Of a DNA stretch of 37,455 bases, positions 8,735-17,302 are shown in pieces. The notes beneath the pieces are model-generated. The model was not told where the DNA came from. It was given only the letters and a program-made list of their open reading frames with translations, and did not search any database. Each line of letters begins with the position of its first letter. Within the stretch, counting starts at the first letter, position 1. The stretch is from Verrucomicrobiota bacterium (GTDB lineage Bacteria; Verrucomicrobiota; Verrucomicrobiia; Limisphaerales; UBA9464), in the NCBI GenBank assembly GCA_947454705.1, contig CANGKZ010000045.1:1-37455 (forward strand), written 5' to 3'. Position numbers and translations under genes: made by a program.

Positions 8735-8930
8735 AACCACAGATGAACACAGATTCACACAGATACGGAGTGAGGGAGGCGGTTCAAACCGCAGATGGAC
8801 GCAGATGAACGCAGATGGAGAGTGAGATAAATCACTTGAGGCCCTTCCGTCAGGTTCGTCTGCTGGATGAGTCTCAATGGCGTCCGTTCCGTGTGTTTCC
8901 ATCTGTGTTCATCCGTGTCCATCTGTGGTT
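8735..8930. repeat. CACAGATG-type intergenic inverted repeat
   Basis: Left arms AACCACAGATGAACACAGAT (from 8735) and AACCGCAGATGGACGCAGAT (from 8787) face the right arm TCATCCGTGTCCATCTGTGG (ending at 8928), its approximate reverse complement. The unit is a roughly 12-bp periodic text of (R)CAGATG(R)AC. The same family recurs at 18331-18475. It fills most of the 8716-9007 spacer, which holds no other gene. From memory, similar text occurs in many environmental bacterial genomes, but its function is not known to me. Confidence 0.75.
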
Positions 8931-9007
8931 GTTTTCCCTCTCAACTACGGGATTTAGGATGAAGCTCTTTCCCTCCGCGCGTCGGCCCCGTTAGTCTCGC
9001 CGCAGCC

Positions 9008-9868
9008 ATGAATCCGTACGCCAGTCTGGTTGCCCATCACGCCCGTCTTTTCCGCGAAGGCCGTTCCTATCCGTTGGGAGGCTTTCCGACCGCGCCCAAT
9101 CCCCCGGTGGCCGCAGGGGCCCCGACCGCGCTGATTTTTTCGCCGCATCCCGATGACGAATGCATCATCGGCGGACTCCCGCTCCGGCTCCGTCGCGAAT
9201 GCGCGTGGAACGTGGTGAACGTGGCTGTCACCCAGGGCAGCAACAAGGCCCGCCAGGCGGAGCGCTACACCGAGCTCCAGGCGGCCTGCGCGTACATGGG
9301 CTTTGGACTGGTCCAGACCGCGCCCAACGGCCTTGAACGCGTCACCCCGAAGTGCCGCGAAGAGGAACCGGCGTTCTGGAAGGAATCGGTGGCCATCATC
9401 GCCCGCATCCTGGAATCGCACCGCCCCGCCGTGGTGTTTGTGCCGCATCTCCACGATTGGAACGGCACGCACATCGGCACCCATCATCTGGTCATGGACG
9501 CCCTGGCCACGCTGCCCCGGTCGTTCTCCACGCAGATTGTGGAAACCGAATACTGGGGCCAGATGACCCGCCCGAATCTGATGGTGGAAGTGCCCGAGGC
9601 GAACGTGACCGACCAGGTCACCGGAACCTCGTTCCACGCGGGCGAGGTTCGACGCAATCCGTTCCATCTGCTGCTCCCGGCGTGGATGCTCGACAACGTA
9701 CGTCGCGGCAGCGAACTCGTCGGTGGACAGGGCGGAGCGGCCCCGGATTTCGGATTCGCCACCCTGTACCGCGCCTGCGTGTGGCGCGATGGAGCCGTGT
9801 CGCCCGCCTGGACCGGTGGTCGCACGCTTTCCGTGGCTCAGAGCCCGGCCTCACTGTTCTCGCTCTGA
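9008..9868 (+). CDS. PIG-L/LmbE-family N-deacetylase
   Basis: A 286-residue cytoplasmic protein. Residues 45-51 read SPHPDDE, the family's zinc-binding AHPDDE motif (His47, Asp50) with the catalytic-base Asp49. Residues 146-160 (PHLHDWNGTHIGTHH) supply the second metal-binding histidine cluster. The family hydrolyses N-acetyl groups from GlcNAc-containing small molecules such as GlcNAc-PI, mycothiol or bacillithiol precursors, and diverse sugars. The substrate here is unknown, and no thiol-biosynthesis partner is nearby. Length fits the family. It starts 13 bp beyond a short TTAGTCTCGCCGCAGCC leader with no clear ribosome-binding site, which is common in this genome. It is followed by a small membrane protein gene. 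Confidence 0.87.
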   Translation: MNPYASLVAHHARLFREGRSYPLGGFPTAPNPPVAAGAPTALIFSPHPDDECIIGGLPLRLRRECAWNVVNVAVTQGSNKARQAERYTELQAACAYMGFGLVQTAPNGLERVTPKCREEEPAFWKESVAIIARILESHRPAVVFVPHLHDWNGTHIGTHHLVMDALATLPRSFSTQIVETEYWGQMTRPNLMVEVPEANVTDQVTGTSFHAGEVRRNPFHLLLPAWMLDNVRRGSELVGGQGGAAPDFGFATLYRACVWRDGAVSPAWTGGRTLSVAQSPASLFSL

Positions 9869-9965
9869 ACCGGGGCTTGGGTTGGTTCCGGCATCGGGTT
9901 TATCAATGCGGCCGCGGCCGCTTTCGATTCACGGGATTTCGCGGGCTGCGGGCAGACTCCTGTCC

Positions 9966-10379
9966 ATGTGGAAGCGAATCCTGGTCGTTTTTTGTGCGCT
10001 GTTTTTCGCCGCGCTCCTTTGGGTGACTTTGGCCACGGTGCAGCGTCAGCGGAACCGCGATCGCTGGGCCGCCGAGGGACAAGCCGCCGTGGAGCGGTTT
10101 CTCCGGGAACAGCCCGATCCGCGTCTGGCCTCGCTCGGACCGTTTGAAGCGCTGCAGGGTTCCGGATGGGTTCCGCCGGTTTGGAACATCCAAGGCTACG
10201 AGTTCATCTCCCTGCACCGCACCGCCCGGTTCGAACGCGGCGTAATTCGCATGGTGATCCATGTGACCGAATCCCGCGCCAGCGACGGCAACAGCCGCTC
10301 TCCGGGCACTCCGCGCCTCGAATCCTATTCGCCGATTCAGGGGGCCACGATTTTCGTTTCCCATCCCGAATTGCACTGA
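9966..10379 (+). CDS. small single-pass membrane protein, unknown function
   Basis: From ATG 9966 the product is 137 residues. The frame extends much further upstream (to 9723), but only by running antisense to nothing and across the end of the deacetylase gene, so the start before the membrane segment is preferred. Residues 5-24 (ILVVFCALFFAALLWVTLAT) form one membrane anchor. A basic patch (QRQRNRDRW) follows, then a mixed soluble domain with SLGPFEALQGSGWVPPVW and YEFISLHR. I recognise no family. It sits 97 bp after the PIG-L gene and may share its transcript. Confidence 0.65.
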   Translation: MWKRILVVFCALFFAALLWVTLATVQRQRNRDRWAAEGQAAVERFLREQPDPRLASLGPFEALQGSGWVPPVWNIQGYEFISLHRTARFERGVIRMVIHVTESRASDGNSRSPGTPRLESYSPIQGATIFVSHPELH

Positions 10380-10413
10380 TCCAGAGATGTTTTTTTCAAA
10401 AAAGTAGACTGTG

Positions 10414-10432
10414 CGCAAAGTGCACATTTGCG
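10414..10432. promoter_or_regulatory. short palindrome upstream of efp, possible operator
   Basis: CGCAAA (10414-10419) and TTTGCG (10427-10432) flank GTGCACA, giving a 19-bp near-palindrome with a GTGCAC core. It lies about 240 bp before the EF-P start in the 10380-10669 spacer. A regulator site is a guess; no regulator gene is adjacent. Confidence 0.3.
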
Positions 10433-10511
10433 ATGGCATCAAAACATTTGGTCTATTGGTTTTCAGTCAGACGCCAAGTGGGTTTTCGGAGTGGTCATCA
10501 GTGGTAAAACG

Positions 10512-10543
10512 GGAGGCCGGTGGATGGGGATCCGCCGGCCTCC
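10512..10543. terminator. strong 14-bp hairpin in efp upstream region
   Basis: GGAGGCCGGTGGAT (10512-10525) pairs with ATCCGCCGGCCTCC (10530-10543) around a GGGG loop, with one G-T wobble. It is followed by TCACTCTTTC, a poor T-tract. It may end the transcript from the small membrane protein gene 130 bp upstream or be part of the efp leader. Confidence 0.5.
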
Positions 10544-10669
10544 TCACTCTTTCAGTCCCTGTGTCCCGCAACTGGGGGCTTGCCTTCACCTCTTCTTTGG
10601 ATAGCGTTTCCGTCTCCTGTTGTTCCGAAAGCAGGGCACTCTGACGCAATTTTACAGGTTTCTAGGCTT

Positions 10670-11230
10670 ATGGCTGTTAACGCAAACGACCTCCGCAAAG
10701 GGATGGCGATTCAGTACAACAACGACGTGTGTGTGGTCCTCGAAGTGACCCACCGCACGCCGGGAAACCTGCGCGCCTTTGTTCAGGGTATCCTCCGCAG
10801 CATCCGCACCGGCAAGTCGATGGACGTGCGTTTCAGCTCGACTGAAAAGGTCGAGACCGTGCCGCTGAACACCTACAAGATGGAGTTCAGCTACAAGTCC
10901 GGCGATGACTACGTGTTCGTGAATCCCGAGTCGTTCGAAGAGGTCACCGTGACCCCGGAACTCGTGGGTGAAGCCAAGCACTACCTCGTCGAAAACGCGT
11001 CGGTTCAGATGACTTTCGTCGAAGACAAGGCGGTCCAGGTGGAAATCCCGGCCAGCGTGATCCTCACCGTGACCGATGCCCCCGAAGGCATCCGCGGCGA
11101 CTCCGCCAACAACGTCCAGAAGGCCATCACCCTGGAAACCGGCCTCGTGGTGCAGGCCCCGCTGTTCATCAAGACCGGCGAGAAGATCAAGGTGGATACC
11201 CGCACCGGCAAGTACATGGAACGCGCCTGA
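10670..11230 (+). CDS. efp: translation elongation factor P
   Basis: A 186-residue EF-P, which enters the ribosomal E site to relieve stalling at polyproline. The three family domains are present: N-terminal KOW-like (1-65), OB II and OB III with the EF-P signature near residues 150-170 (VTDAPEGIRGDSAN) and the end IKVDTRTGKYMERA. The modified loop reads THRTPGNLRAF, so the tip residue aligned with E. coli Lys34 is Asn33, neither Lys nor Arg. No modification gene (epmA, epmB, earP, ymfI) is seen in the window. The frame extends upstream to 10520, but ATG 10670 (MAVNANDLRKGM) matches family length. A canonical terminator follows. Confidence 0.96.
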   Translation: MAVNANDLRKGMAIQYNNDVCVVLEVTHRTPGNLRAFVQGILRSIRTGKSMDVRFSSTEKVETVPLNTYKMEFSYKSGDDYVFVNPESFEEVTVTPELVGEAKHYLVENASVQMTFVEDKAVQVEIPASVILTVTDAPEGIRGDSANNVQKAITLETGLVVQAPLFIKTGEKIKVDTRTGKYMERA

Positions 11231-11309
11231 TTCGCACGGGCCCGGTTCCTTTTGATTCCAATTTTAGTTTGGTCGGGAGATTCGATCTCCTGTTCCGTGT
11301 GAAACTGAT

Positions 11310-11341
11310 CGGCCCGTCGCAAGACGGGCCGTCTTTTTTTT
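11310..11341 (+). terminator. Rho-independent terminator of efp
   Basis: CGGCCCGTC (11310-11318), a GCAA tetraloop and GACGGGCCG (11323-11331) form a perfect 9-bp stem followed by TCTTTTTTTT. It lies 80 bp after the efp stop. Confidence 0.93.
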
Positions 11342-11433
11342 GAGCGGTTGGTTTTTTGCCCTTCGGCGGCGGCAATTTTCCCCGGAGTGCAGAAGGGTTG
11401 GCGTTTTGACCGGCGGCGGGTTCACACTCCGCC

Positions 11434-12600
11434 ATGCCCCTGCGTTCGCGCTCGATTCTCGGATTGTTGGTCTCCCTCTTAACCCTCGGGACCGCATCGA
11501 CCGTCCTCCACGCCGCGCCCCCTGCCGGCTATGGCATTCCGGTCATCGACCTCGCTGGCGAGACCCAGCGACAGACCGTGGTGGACCGCCGCCCGGGTCG
11601 ATACATCGGGCATCCCACCACGGTGTTGCTCGAGGATCAGCACACGATCCTCTGCGTTTACCCGCTGGGACACGGACGTGGGGCCATTCAGTTGAAGCGC
11701 AGTGCCGATGGGGGACGCACCTGGTCGGACACGCTTCCGGTGCCGGAGAATTGGTCCACCTCGTTGGAGACTCCGACGATTCATCGTGTCATCGACGCCG
11801 CCGGGAAAAAGCGGCTGATTGTCTGGTCGGGCATGTATCCCGCGCGGCTTTCGGTGTCGGAGGACGACGGCGCGAGCTGGACCCCGCTCAAGTCCGCCGG
11901 AGATTGGGGTGGCATCGTAGTGATGGGCTCGGTCGAGCCGGTGCGCGGACATCCCGGACACTACCGCGCGTGGTTCCATGACGACGGCCGTTTCATCCGT
12001 CAGGGCGCCGTCGCGGCCAAGCCCGTGGAGTTCCGGTTGTATCAGGTGGAATCGACCGATGGCGGACTCACTTGGAGCGCACCGCGCGAGTTGTATGCGT
12101 CGTCGGCCGTTCATCTGTGCGAACCCGGGGTGATTCGTTCACCCGATGGCCGCACGCTGGCCATGCTGCTGCGGGAGAATTCGCGTCGGAAGAATTCGCA
12201 TCTGATGATCTCGCACGACGAAGGCGCCACCTGGTCGGCCCCGGTCGAACTTCCCGGAGCCCTCACCGGGGATCGTCACGTGGGCAAGTTCGCCCCCGAC
12301 GGTCGGCTGCTGATTTCCTTCCGCGACACCACCCGCGAATCCGCCACGCGCGGCGACTGGGTGGCGTGGGTGGGGCGATTCGAAGATCTCCTGGCTGGCC
12401 GTGAGGGCCAGTACCGGGTGCGGTTGATGAAGAATCACAAGGACTCCGACTGCGCCTATCCCGGCGTGGAAGTGTTGCCCGACGGAACCTTCGTCCTCAC
12501 CACCTACGGCCACTGGACCCCGGGAGAATCCTCCTGGATTGCCAGCGTGCGGTTGAAGCTCTCGGAACTCGACGCCCGCAAACCGCGCACCGCGCTGTAG
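11434..12600 (+). CDS. secreted BNR/Asp-box sialidase-like protein
   Basis: A 388-residue exported protein with a signal peptide (MPLRSRSILGLLVSLLTLGT, cleavage near LHA at 27). Four Asp-boxes of the S/T-x-D-x-G-x-x-W type are spaced along it: SADGGRTW (90-97), SEDDGASW (142-149), STDGGLTW (207-214), SHDEGATW (260-267). This is the layout of a six-bladed sialidase propeller (GH33-like, exo-alpha-sialidase superfamily). An Arg near residue 54 and Glu230 (HLCEPGV) are plausible active-site residues, but I cannot confirm the full Arg triad. It may release sialic acids or act on another glycan. The three-module enzyme gene follows after 64 bp on the same strand, suggesting a joint role in glycan breakdown. 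Confidence 0.85.
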   Translation: MPLRSRSILGLLVSLLTLGTASTVLHAAPPAGYGIPVIDLAGETQRQTVVDRRPGRYIGHPTTVLLEDQHTILCVYPLGHGRGAIQLKRSADGGRTWSDTLPVPENWSTSLETPTIHRVIDAAGKKRLIVWSGMYPARLSVSEDDGASWTPLKSAGDWGGIVVMGSVEPVRGHPGHYRAWFHDDGRFIRQGAVAAKPVEFRLYQVESTDGGLTWSAPRELYASSAVHLCEPGVIRSPDGRTLAMLLRENSRRKNSHLMISHDEGATWSAPVELPGALTGDRHVGKFAPDGRLLISFRDTTRESATRGDWVAWVGRFEDLLAGREGQYRVRLMKNHKDSDCAYPGVEVLPDGTFVLTTYGHWTPGESSWIASVRLKLSELDARKPRTAL

Positions 12601-12664
12601 TCCGTCTCCGTTTGAATTCATCGCTCCCCATTTGGTTCCAAGCGCGGTTGCCCTGCTTTTCCCC

Positions 12665-15600
12665 ATGATTCGTTCCCGCATTTCCCGCCTTCCGGCCGTT
12701 GCCGGCATCGCGTTCCTCGGCCTCTCCGCCGCCACGGCCTTCGCCGCTCAGCTTCCGGATGGGCGTATCGAATTTGGAACAACCGATGCCGCCGTGTCGG
12801 GCTCGGCGGTGATCGACGGGACCGCGGGGGTTCGCCTCGGCTCCGGTTCGGGAGTGGTTCGATGGAATTACAAGCCCACCCGCTGGGGGAAATACGATGT
12901 GGTGGCCGAAGTCCGCGCCGCGGGCGAGGTGTCGCTTGCGGTGGACGTGGCGGGGACGCCGGTGAGCTTCCGCGGAACGGTGCCCAAAAAGGGAACCGCA
13001 TCGACCGGCACCGTGACCGTGGGCCGCGTGTATGTGGCCAAGTCCGACCCATTTCAGGTGACTGTCTCCAGCGACGCTGCCGCTGCGGCGGGCTTCGAAT
13101 TGACCCGCCTCACGCTCGTGCCCGCGCCCGAGGGCGAGCCGGTGCGCGCGGGGGCGGACGGGGAGCTGGTGTTGAAGTCGTCGCAGGCCACCACTCACAG
13201 CGTCACCATGCGATACGAACCGGCCGCGGTGAAGAACTGCCTCGGCTACTGGGTGAATCCGGCCGACTGGGCCGACTGGCAATTCCCGGTGGCCCGTTCC
13301 GGCATGTACGACGTCGAAGTGTGGCAGGGCTGCGGCAAGGGGCAGGGCGGAAGCGATGTGGCGGTGGAGATCGACGAACGGAGGTTTGAGTTCGTGGTCG
13401 AGGAAACCGGCCACTTCCAGATTTTCCTGCCGCGTCGGGTCGGACGCGTGTGGCTTGAAGGCGGCGTGATGCATTCCCTCGCGATCAAACCGCAAAAGAA
13501 AAAGGCCGGCGCGGTGATGGACATCCGCCAGGTGCGGCTGGTCCCGGTGGCACCCGCTGCGGCTGCAGTGGAATCCGCTCCCAAGGGGCCTGCGACTTGG
13601 AAGACTGCCCGGCGCATTGTGGCGCTCGGCGACAGCATCACCTACGGCGGCGGATGGGTGGAGTGGCTGGAAACCTGGATGCGACTCCAGAATCCGGGTA
13701 CGACGGTGGAATGGATCAATGTGGGTCTGCCCAGCGAAACGGTTTCCGGTCTGTCGGAAGAAGGCCACGCGGGCGGCGCATTCCCGCGTCCTGACGCGCA
13801 TGAACGCCTCGATCGCGTTCTTGCCCAGACCCGGCCCGACCTCGTGCTGATCTGCTACGGGATGAATGACGGCATTTATTTTCCGTACGGCGAAGATCGC
13901 GCGGCCCGCTTCCAGGACGGCATGCGCCGACTCCACACCAAGGTCGAAGTCGCCGGCGCGCACGCCATTCATCTCACGTCGCCGATGTTTGATTCCGTGC
14001 CGCTCGCCGGACGGACCCTTCCCGCGGGACGCGACCGTTATCCGCAGCCCTACGAGGGCTACGACGAGGTTCTCACGCGCTATTCGCAGTGGTTGATTTC
14101 GCAACGCTCCGCCGGATGGGAGGTCATCGACGTGCACGGCCCGATGCGTCAGTACGTGGACGAACGACGGAAACGCGAAGCCGCCTTCACGCTCGCGGGC
14201 GACGGCGTGCATCCCAACGGACAGGGCCACTGGGTCATCGCGCGGGAAGTGCTCCGCCACTGGGGAGCGGACGCGGCGTTGGTGCTGGATGACACGCCCA
14301 ACACGCTGCTGAAGTGGCGTCCGGAAGCCCCGGCAGTCGCCGAGCGCGTGGCCCAGCGTCAGCGTATCACCAAAGATTCCTGGCTCACCGCCACCGGCCA
14401 CAAACGACCGGGCATGTCGCGCGGACTTCCGCTGGCCGAAGCTCGGGCGCAATCGGGACGCCTCAACGCCGCGATCCATGCGCTGACCGACGGACAGTTC
14501 CCCGGCAAACGGTCGCTGTGGTACGGATTCGAGCGCTTCGATTTTGAAGTCGATGGACATCCCGTCACTGTGGTGGCGCCCAAGCACGAAGCCCCCGGAC
14601 GTCCCTGGCTGTGGGAGGCGGAATTCTTCGGGCACAAGCCCAACCCCGACCTCGCGCTGCTCGGACGCGGCTTCCATGTGGTCTACCTCAGCGTGCCGAA
14701 CCTGCTCGGGTCGCCCACCGCGGTGGCCGATTGGAACGCCCTGCATCGCGAGCTGACCACGCGCTACGGGTTCTCGCCCAAACCCGCGATTTCAGGCCTC
14801 AGCCGCGGCGGTCTCTACGCCTACAACTGGGCCATCGCGAATCCCGACAAGGTGTCGTGCATCTACGGCGATGCGCCGGTGTGCGACTTCAAGAGCTGGC
14901 CCGGCGGCAAGGGCAAGGGCCCGGGCAGCGCCGGGGATTGGAAGCTGGTGCTGCAATTGCACGGATTCCGCGATGACGCCGAAGCCATGGCCTACCGGGG
15001 CAATCCGGTGGACAACCTTCAACCCCTGGCCCGCGCCAAGGTGCCGCTGCTGCACGTGTACGGCGATGCCGATGAAGTGGTGCCGTGGGACGAGAACACC
15101 GGTCTGCTCGCGACGCGCTACAAGCAGCTCGGCGGATCCATCACGCTGATCGCCAAGCCCGGCGTGAAGCATCATCCGCACGGGCTCGACGACTCGACCC
15201 CCATTGTGGATTTCATCTGGAAGCACGCCGCCGGACCCGCCGCGCAGGCGTGGCTGTTGGCCCGCGGCGGTGGACCCCAGGATGCCGCGGGCCGACCCCT
15301 TATCCGCAAGCTCGGCACGGTGGATGTGGACTTGGTGGAGACCACGCCGGTCGTGTTCCTGGGCCGACTCTGGCGCTTCGAATGGGTTCGACAGGGCGCC
15401 GGCCAGCAATACTGGGGCAATCAGCGGCAGACGAATTTCTTCCGGTTTCGCGATCCCGACACTGGTGAAGTCACGGCTCCGTTTGCCGACGGATGCGAAT
15501 TCGGCAGCGCCTTCGTGGAAGACGGCGCGGTGTACGTGACCGGCACGGTAAACCGCTCGCAGGTGGATGTGTTCGTGTCGCGCGACTTGAAGACCTGGCA

Positions 15601-16186
15601 GCGCCACACCGCCATCCCCGCCGGACGGTACGGAATCTACAACACCTCGATTTGCCGCACCGACAAGGACCACGTGCTGATGTTCGAGATCGACCGTCCC
15701 AAATCTGAGGCAGGGGTTCCGTTCACGGCGCGGTTCGCGCGATCGAAGGATTTGCTGCGCTGGAAGCTCACCTCGCCCGATTCGTCGTATTCCCGCGACC
15801 GCTACACGGCCCCGCACTGCCTGCGCTGGAAGGATGGGTGGTTCTACGACTTCTACCTGGAGGCGCACGAGGGCTACGAACTGCGCGTGGTGCGTTCCCG
15901 CGACCTGAAGCGCTGGGAAGCGAGTCCGCTGAATCCCGTTCTGCGGGCTTCACCGGAGGACAAGCTCATCGCGAACGGCCGGATTCCGGACGATCAACGG
16001 TCCCGGATTGCCAATGCGGTGAACCTGAACAACTCCGACCTCGACCTCTGCGAGCGCGACGGCCGGTTGGTGATGAACTATTCCTGGGGCAATCAGCAGG
16101 GCGTGGAGCATCTGGCGTCGGCAGTCTATGACGGCACGCTGGCGCAGTTCCTCGACGGCTGGTTCCCGAAGGCGGGCCGGCGGTGA
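12665..16186 (+). CDS. secreted three-module protein: SGNH esterase + alpha/beta hydrolase + beta-propeller
   Basis: A 1173-residue exported protein starting at ATG 12665, with the signal peptide ending near AATAFAA. Residues ~25-305 hold two beta-sandwich modules resembling DUF5077/carbohydrate-binding domains (WNYKPTRWGKYDVVAEV, then WVNPADWADWQFPVARSGMY). Residues ~315-540 are an SGNH hydrolase: GDSI with Ser324, GMND with Asn401, DGVHP with Asp513 and His516. Residues ~580-860 are an alpha/beta hydrolase: nucleophile elbow GLSRGG (Ser713), an acid in YGDADE (801 or 803) and a His in VKHHPHG (836-839). Residues ~880-1173 look like a GH43/GH32-type five-bladed propeller with repeated SRDLKTW/SKDLLRW/SRDLKRW motifs. 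It may deacylate and cleave an acylated glycan; the substrate is unknown. Confidence 0.88.
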   Translation: MIRSRISRLPAVAGIAFLGLSAATAFAAQLPDGRIEFGTTDAAVSGSAVIDGTAGVRLGSGSGVVRWNYKPTRWGKYDVVAEVRAAGEVSLAVDVAGTPVSFRGTVPKKGTASTGTVTVGRVYVAKSDPFQVTVSSDAAAAAGFELTRLTLVPAPEGEPVRAGADGELVLKSSQATTHSVTMRYEPAAVKNCLGYWVNPADWADWQFPVARSGMYDVEVWQGCGKGQGGSDVAVEIDERRFEFVVEETGHFQIFLPRRVGRVWLEGGVMHSLAIKPQKKKAGAVMDIRQVRLVPVAPAAAAVESAPKGPATWKTARRIVALGDSITYGGGWVEWLETWMRLQNPGTTVEWINVGLPSETVSGLSEEGHAGGAFPRPDAHERLDRVLAQTRPDLVLICYGMNDGIYFPYGEDRAARFQDGMRRLHTKVEVAGAHAIHLTSPMFDSVPLAGRTLPAGRDRYPQPYEGYDEVLTRYSQWLISQRSAGWEVIDVHGPMRQYVDERRKREAAFTLAGDGVHPNGQGHWVIAREVLRHWGADAALVLDDTPNTLLKWRPEAPAVAERVAQRQRITKDSWLTATGHKRPGMSRGLPLAEARAQSGRLNAAIHALTDGQFPGKRSLWYGFERFDFEVDGHPVTVVAPKHEAPGRPWLWEAEFFGHKPNPDLALLGRGFHVVYLSVPNLLGSPTAVADWNALHRELTTRYGFSPKPAISGLSRGGLYAYNWAIANPDKVSCIYGDAPVCDFKSWPGGKGKGPGSAGDWKLVLQLHGFRDDAEAMAYRGNPVDNLQPLARAKVPLLHVYGDADEVVPWDENTGLLATRYKQLGGSITLIAKPGVKHHPHGLDDSTPIVDFIWKHAAGPAAQAWLLARGGGPQDAAGRPLIRKLGTVDVDLVETTPVVFLGRLWRFEWVRQGAGQQYWGNQRQTNFFRFRDPDTGEVTAPFADGCEFGSAFVEDGAVYVTGTVNRSQVDVFVSRDLKTWQRHTAIPAGRYGIYNTSICRTDKDHVLMFEIDRPKSEAGVPFTARFARSKDLLRWKLTSPDSSYSRDRYTAPHCLRWKDGWFYDFYLEAHEGYELRVVRSRDLKRWEASPLNPVLRASPEDKLIANGRIPDDQRSRIANAVNLNNSDLDLCERDGRLVMNYSWGNQQGVEHLASAVYDGTLAQFLDGWFPKAGRR

Positions 16187-16252
16187 ACCGGGGTCCTTTG
16201 GCCCCGAAAAATTAGGCATTGCCCTCAGAAACCCGCTTTGAGAGGCTTCCAA

Positions 16253-16278
16253 TTCCCTGCCGGGCAACCGGCCGGGAA
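16253..16278 (+). promoter_or_regulatory. hairpin with GNRA loop in the rpsB leader
   Basis: TTCCC-T-GCCGG, a GCAA tetraloop and CCGGC-C-GGGAA form a 5+5 bp stem with one T/C mismatch, about 140 bp before the rpsB start. No T-tract follows. A GNRA-capped hairpin in a ribosomal-protein leader could be an autoregulatory site, but I know of no matching class. A bulged stem with CGGGG/CCCCG arms lies at 16193-16209. The rest of 16187-16417 shows no gene. Confidence 0.35.
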
Positions 16279-16417
16279 ACGATCACGGCCTATAGACGTA
16301 ACGATGCGTGTGCATTGGGCGGCCATAATCACATCGAAACCAATCCGGATCTTCCGCCGGATGGCGTCAGGAACACGTTCCTGATCACGCCGCAACCATT
16401 GGAAGCGTAAGAAGCAC

Positions 16418-17209
16418 ATGAGCAGCATCAGCATCGGTATCAAGGAACTCCTCGAAGCAGGCGTTCACTTCGGACATCAGACCCGTCGTTGGAATCCGAA
16501 GATGAAGAAGTTCATCTTCGAGGCTCGGAATGGCATTCACGTCATCGACCTGAGCAAGACCCTTCCCCAGCTCGAAGAAGCCTGCGCTTACGTCAGCCAG
16601 GTCGCGGGCAAGGGCGGTCAGATCCTCTTTGTTGGCACCAAGAAGCAGGCCCAGGAAGCCGTGAAGGAAGCCGCCAAGGGCTCCGGCCAGCTGCACGTCA
16701 CCGAGCGTTGGCTCGGCGGCACCCTCACGAACCTCAAGACCGTCAAGCGCTCCATGAAGCGCATGAAGGAAATCGAAGCCATGGAAAAGGATGGCTCGAT
16801 CAACCAGTACGTGAAGCAGGAGCAGTCCATGATCCGCCGGGAGCACGCCCGGTTGTTCAAGAATCTCGACGGTCTCCGCGGCATGGACACGGTGCCTGAC
16901 GCCATGTTCATCGTGGACGTGAAGCGCGAGCACAACGCCGTCGCCGAAGCCCGCCGCCTCAAGATCCCCATCGTGGCCATCGTGGACACGAACTGCGATC
17001 CCGATCTCGTCGACTACCCGGTGGTCGGCAACGACGACGCGATCCGCTCCGTGAAGCTGATCCTCACTGCGATCACGAACTCGATCAGCACCGCCCGTGC
17101 TGAGTTCGAATCCCGTCGCGCCCGCAAGGTCAACCCGGTCGAAGCTCCGGCTGCCGCCCCTGCTGCTGTTGAAGCGGCTCCTGCGGCTCCCGCTCCCGCG
17201 GCTGCCTAA
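16418..17209 (+). CDS. rpsB: 30S ribosomal protein S2
   Basis: The product is 263 residues. The N-terminus (ISIGIKELLEAGVHFGHQTR, then RWNPKMKKFIFEARNGIHVI) and inner signatures (ILFVGTKKQAQEAVKEAA, RWLGGTLTN, PDAMFIVDVKREHNAV, PIVAIVDTNCDP) are those of S2. S2 binds the 30S head-body junction and is needed for S1 attachment. The C-terminal tail is Ala/Pro-rich (EAPAAAPAAVEAAPAAPAPA) and longer than in E. coli (241 residues). A weak ribosome-binding site (AAGAAG, 16409-16414) precedes ATG 16418. tsf follows after 93 bp with a terminator-like hairpin between, the usual rpsB-tsf order. Confidence 0.97.
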   Translation: MSSISIGIKELLEAGVHFGHQTRRWNPKMKKFIFEARNGIHVIDLSKTLPQLEEACAYVSQVAGKGGQILFVGTKKQAQEAVKEAAKGSGQLHVTERWLGGTLTNLKTVKRSMKRMKEIEAMEKDGSINQYVKQEQSMIRREHARLFKNLDGLRGMDTVPDAMFIVDVKREHNAVAEARRLKIPIVAIVDTNCDPDLVDYPVVGNDDAIRSVKLILTAITNSISTARAEFESRRARKVNPVEAPAAAPAAVEAAPAAPAPAAA

Positions 17210-17222
17210 GTTTGGATTCCAG

Positions 17223-17254
17223 GCGCCGCGATCGTTTTGCGATCGCGGCGCTTT
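17223..17254 (+). terminator. intercistronic hairpin between rpsB and tsf
   Basis: GCGCCGCGATCG (17223-17234) and CGATCGCGGCGC (17240-17251) are a perfect 12-bp stem around TTTTG, followed by only TTT. It probably terminates part of the rpsB transcripts and lowers tsf expression, or protects the rpsB mRNA end. Its short T-tract argues for partial read-through. Confidence 0.7.
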
Positions 17255-17302
17255 CCAGTTCCCACCCCAGTTTTCGAATTCAACCGTTTCCCTCCCGTTC
17301 CC

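Noticed and set aside
9909-9922. GCGGCCGCGGCCGC palindrome
   Set aside because: Short GC-rich palindrome with no T-tract; likely chance in this composition.
12497-14746. 749-codon minus-strand frame
   Set aside because: Antisense to the three-module enzyme and rich in Arg/His/Gly; no domain is visible.
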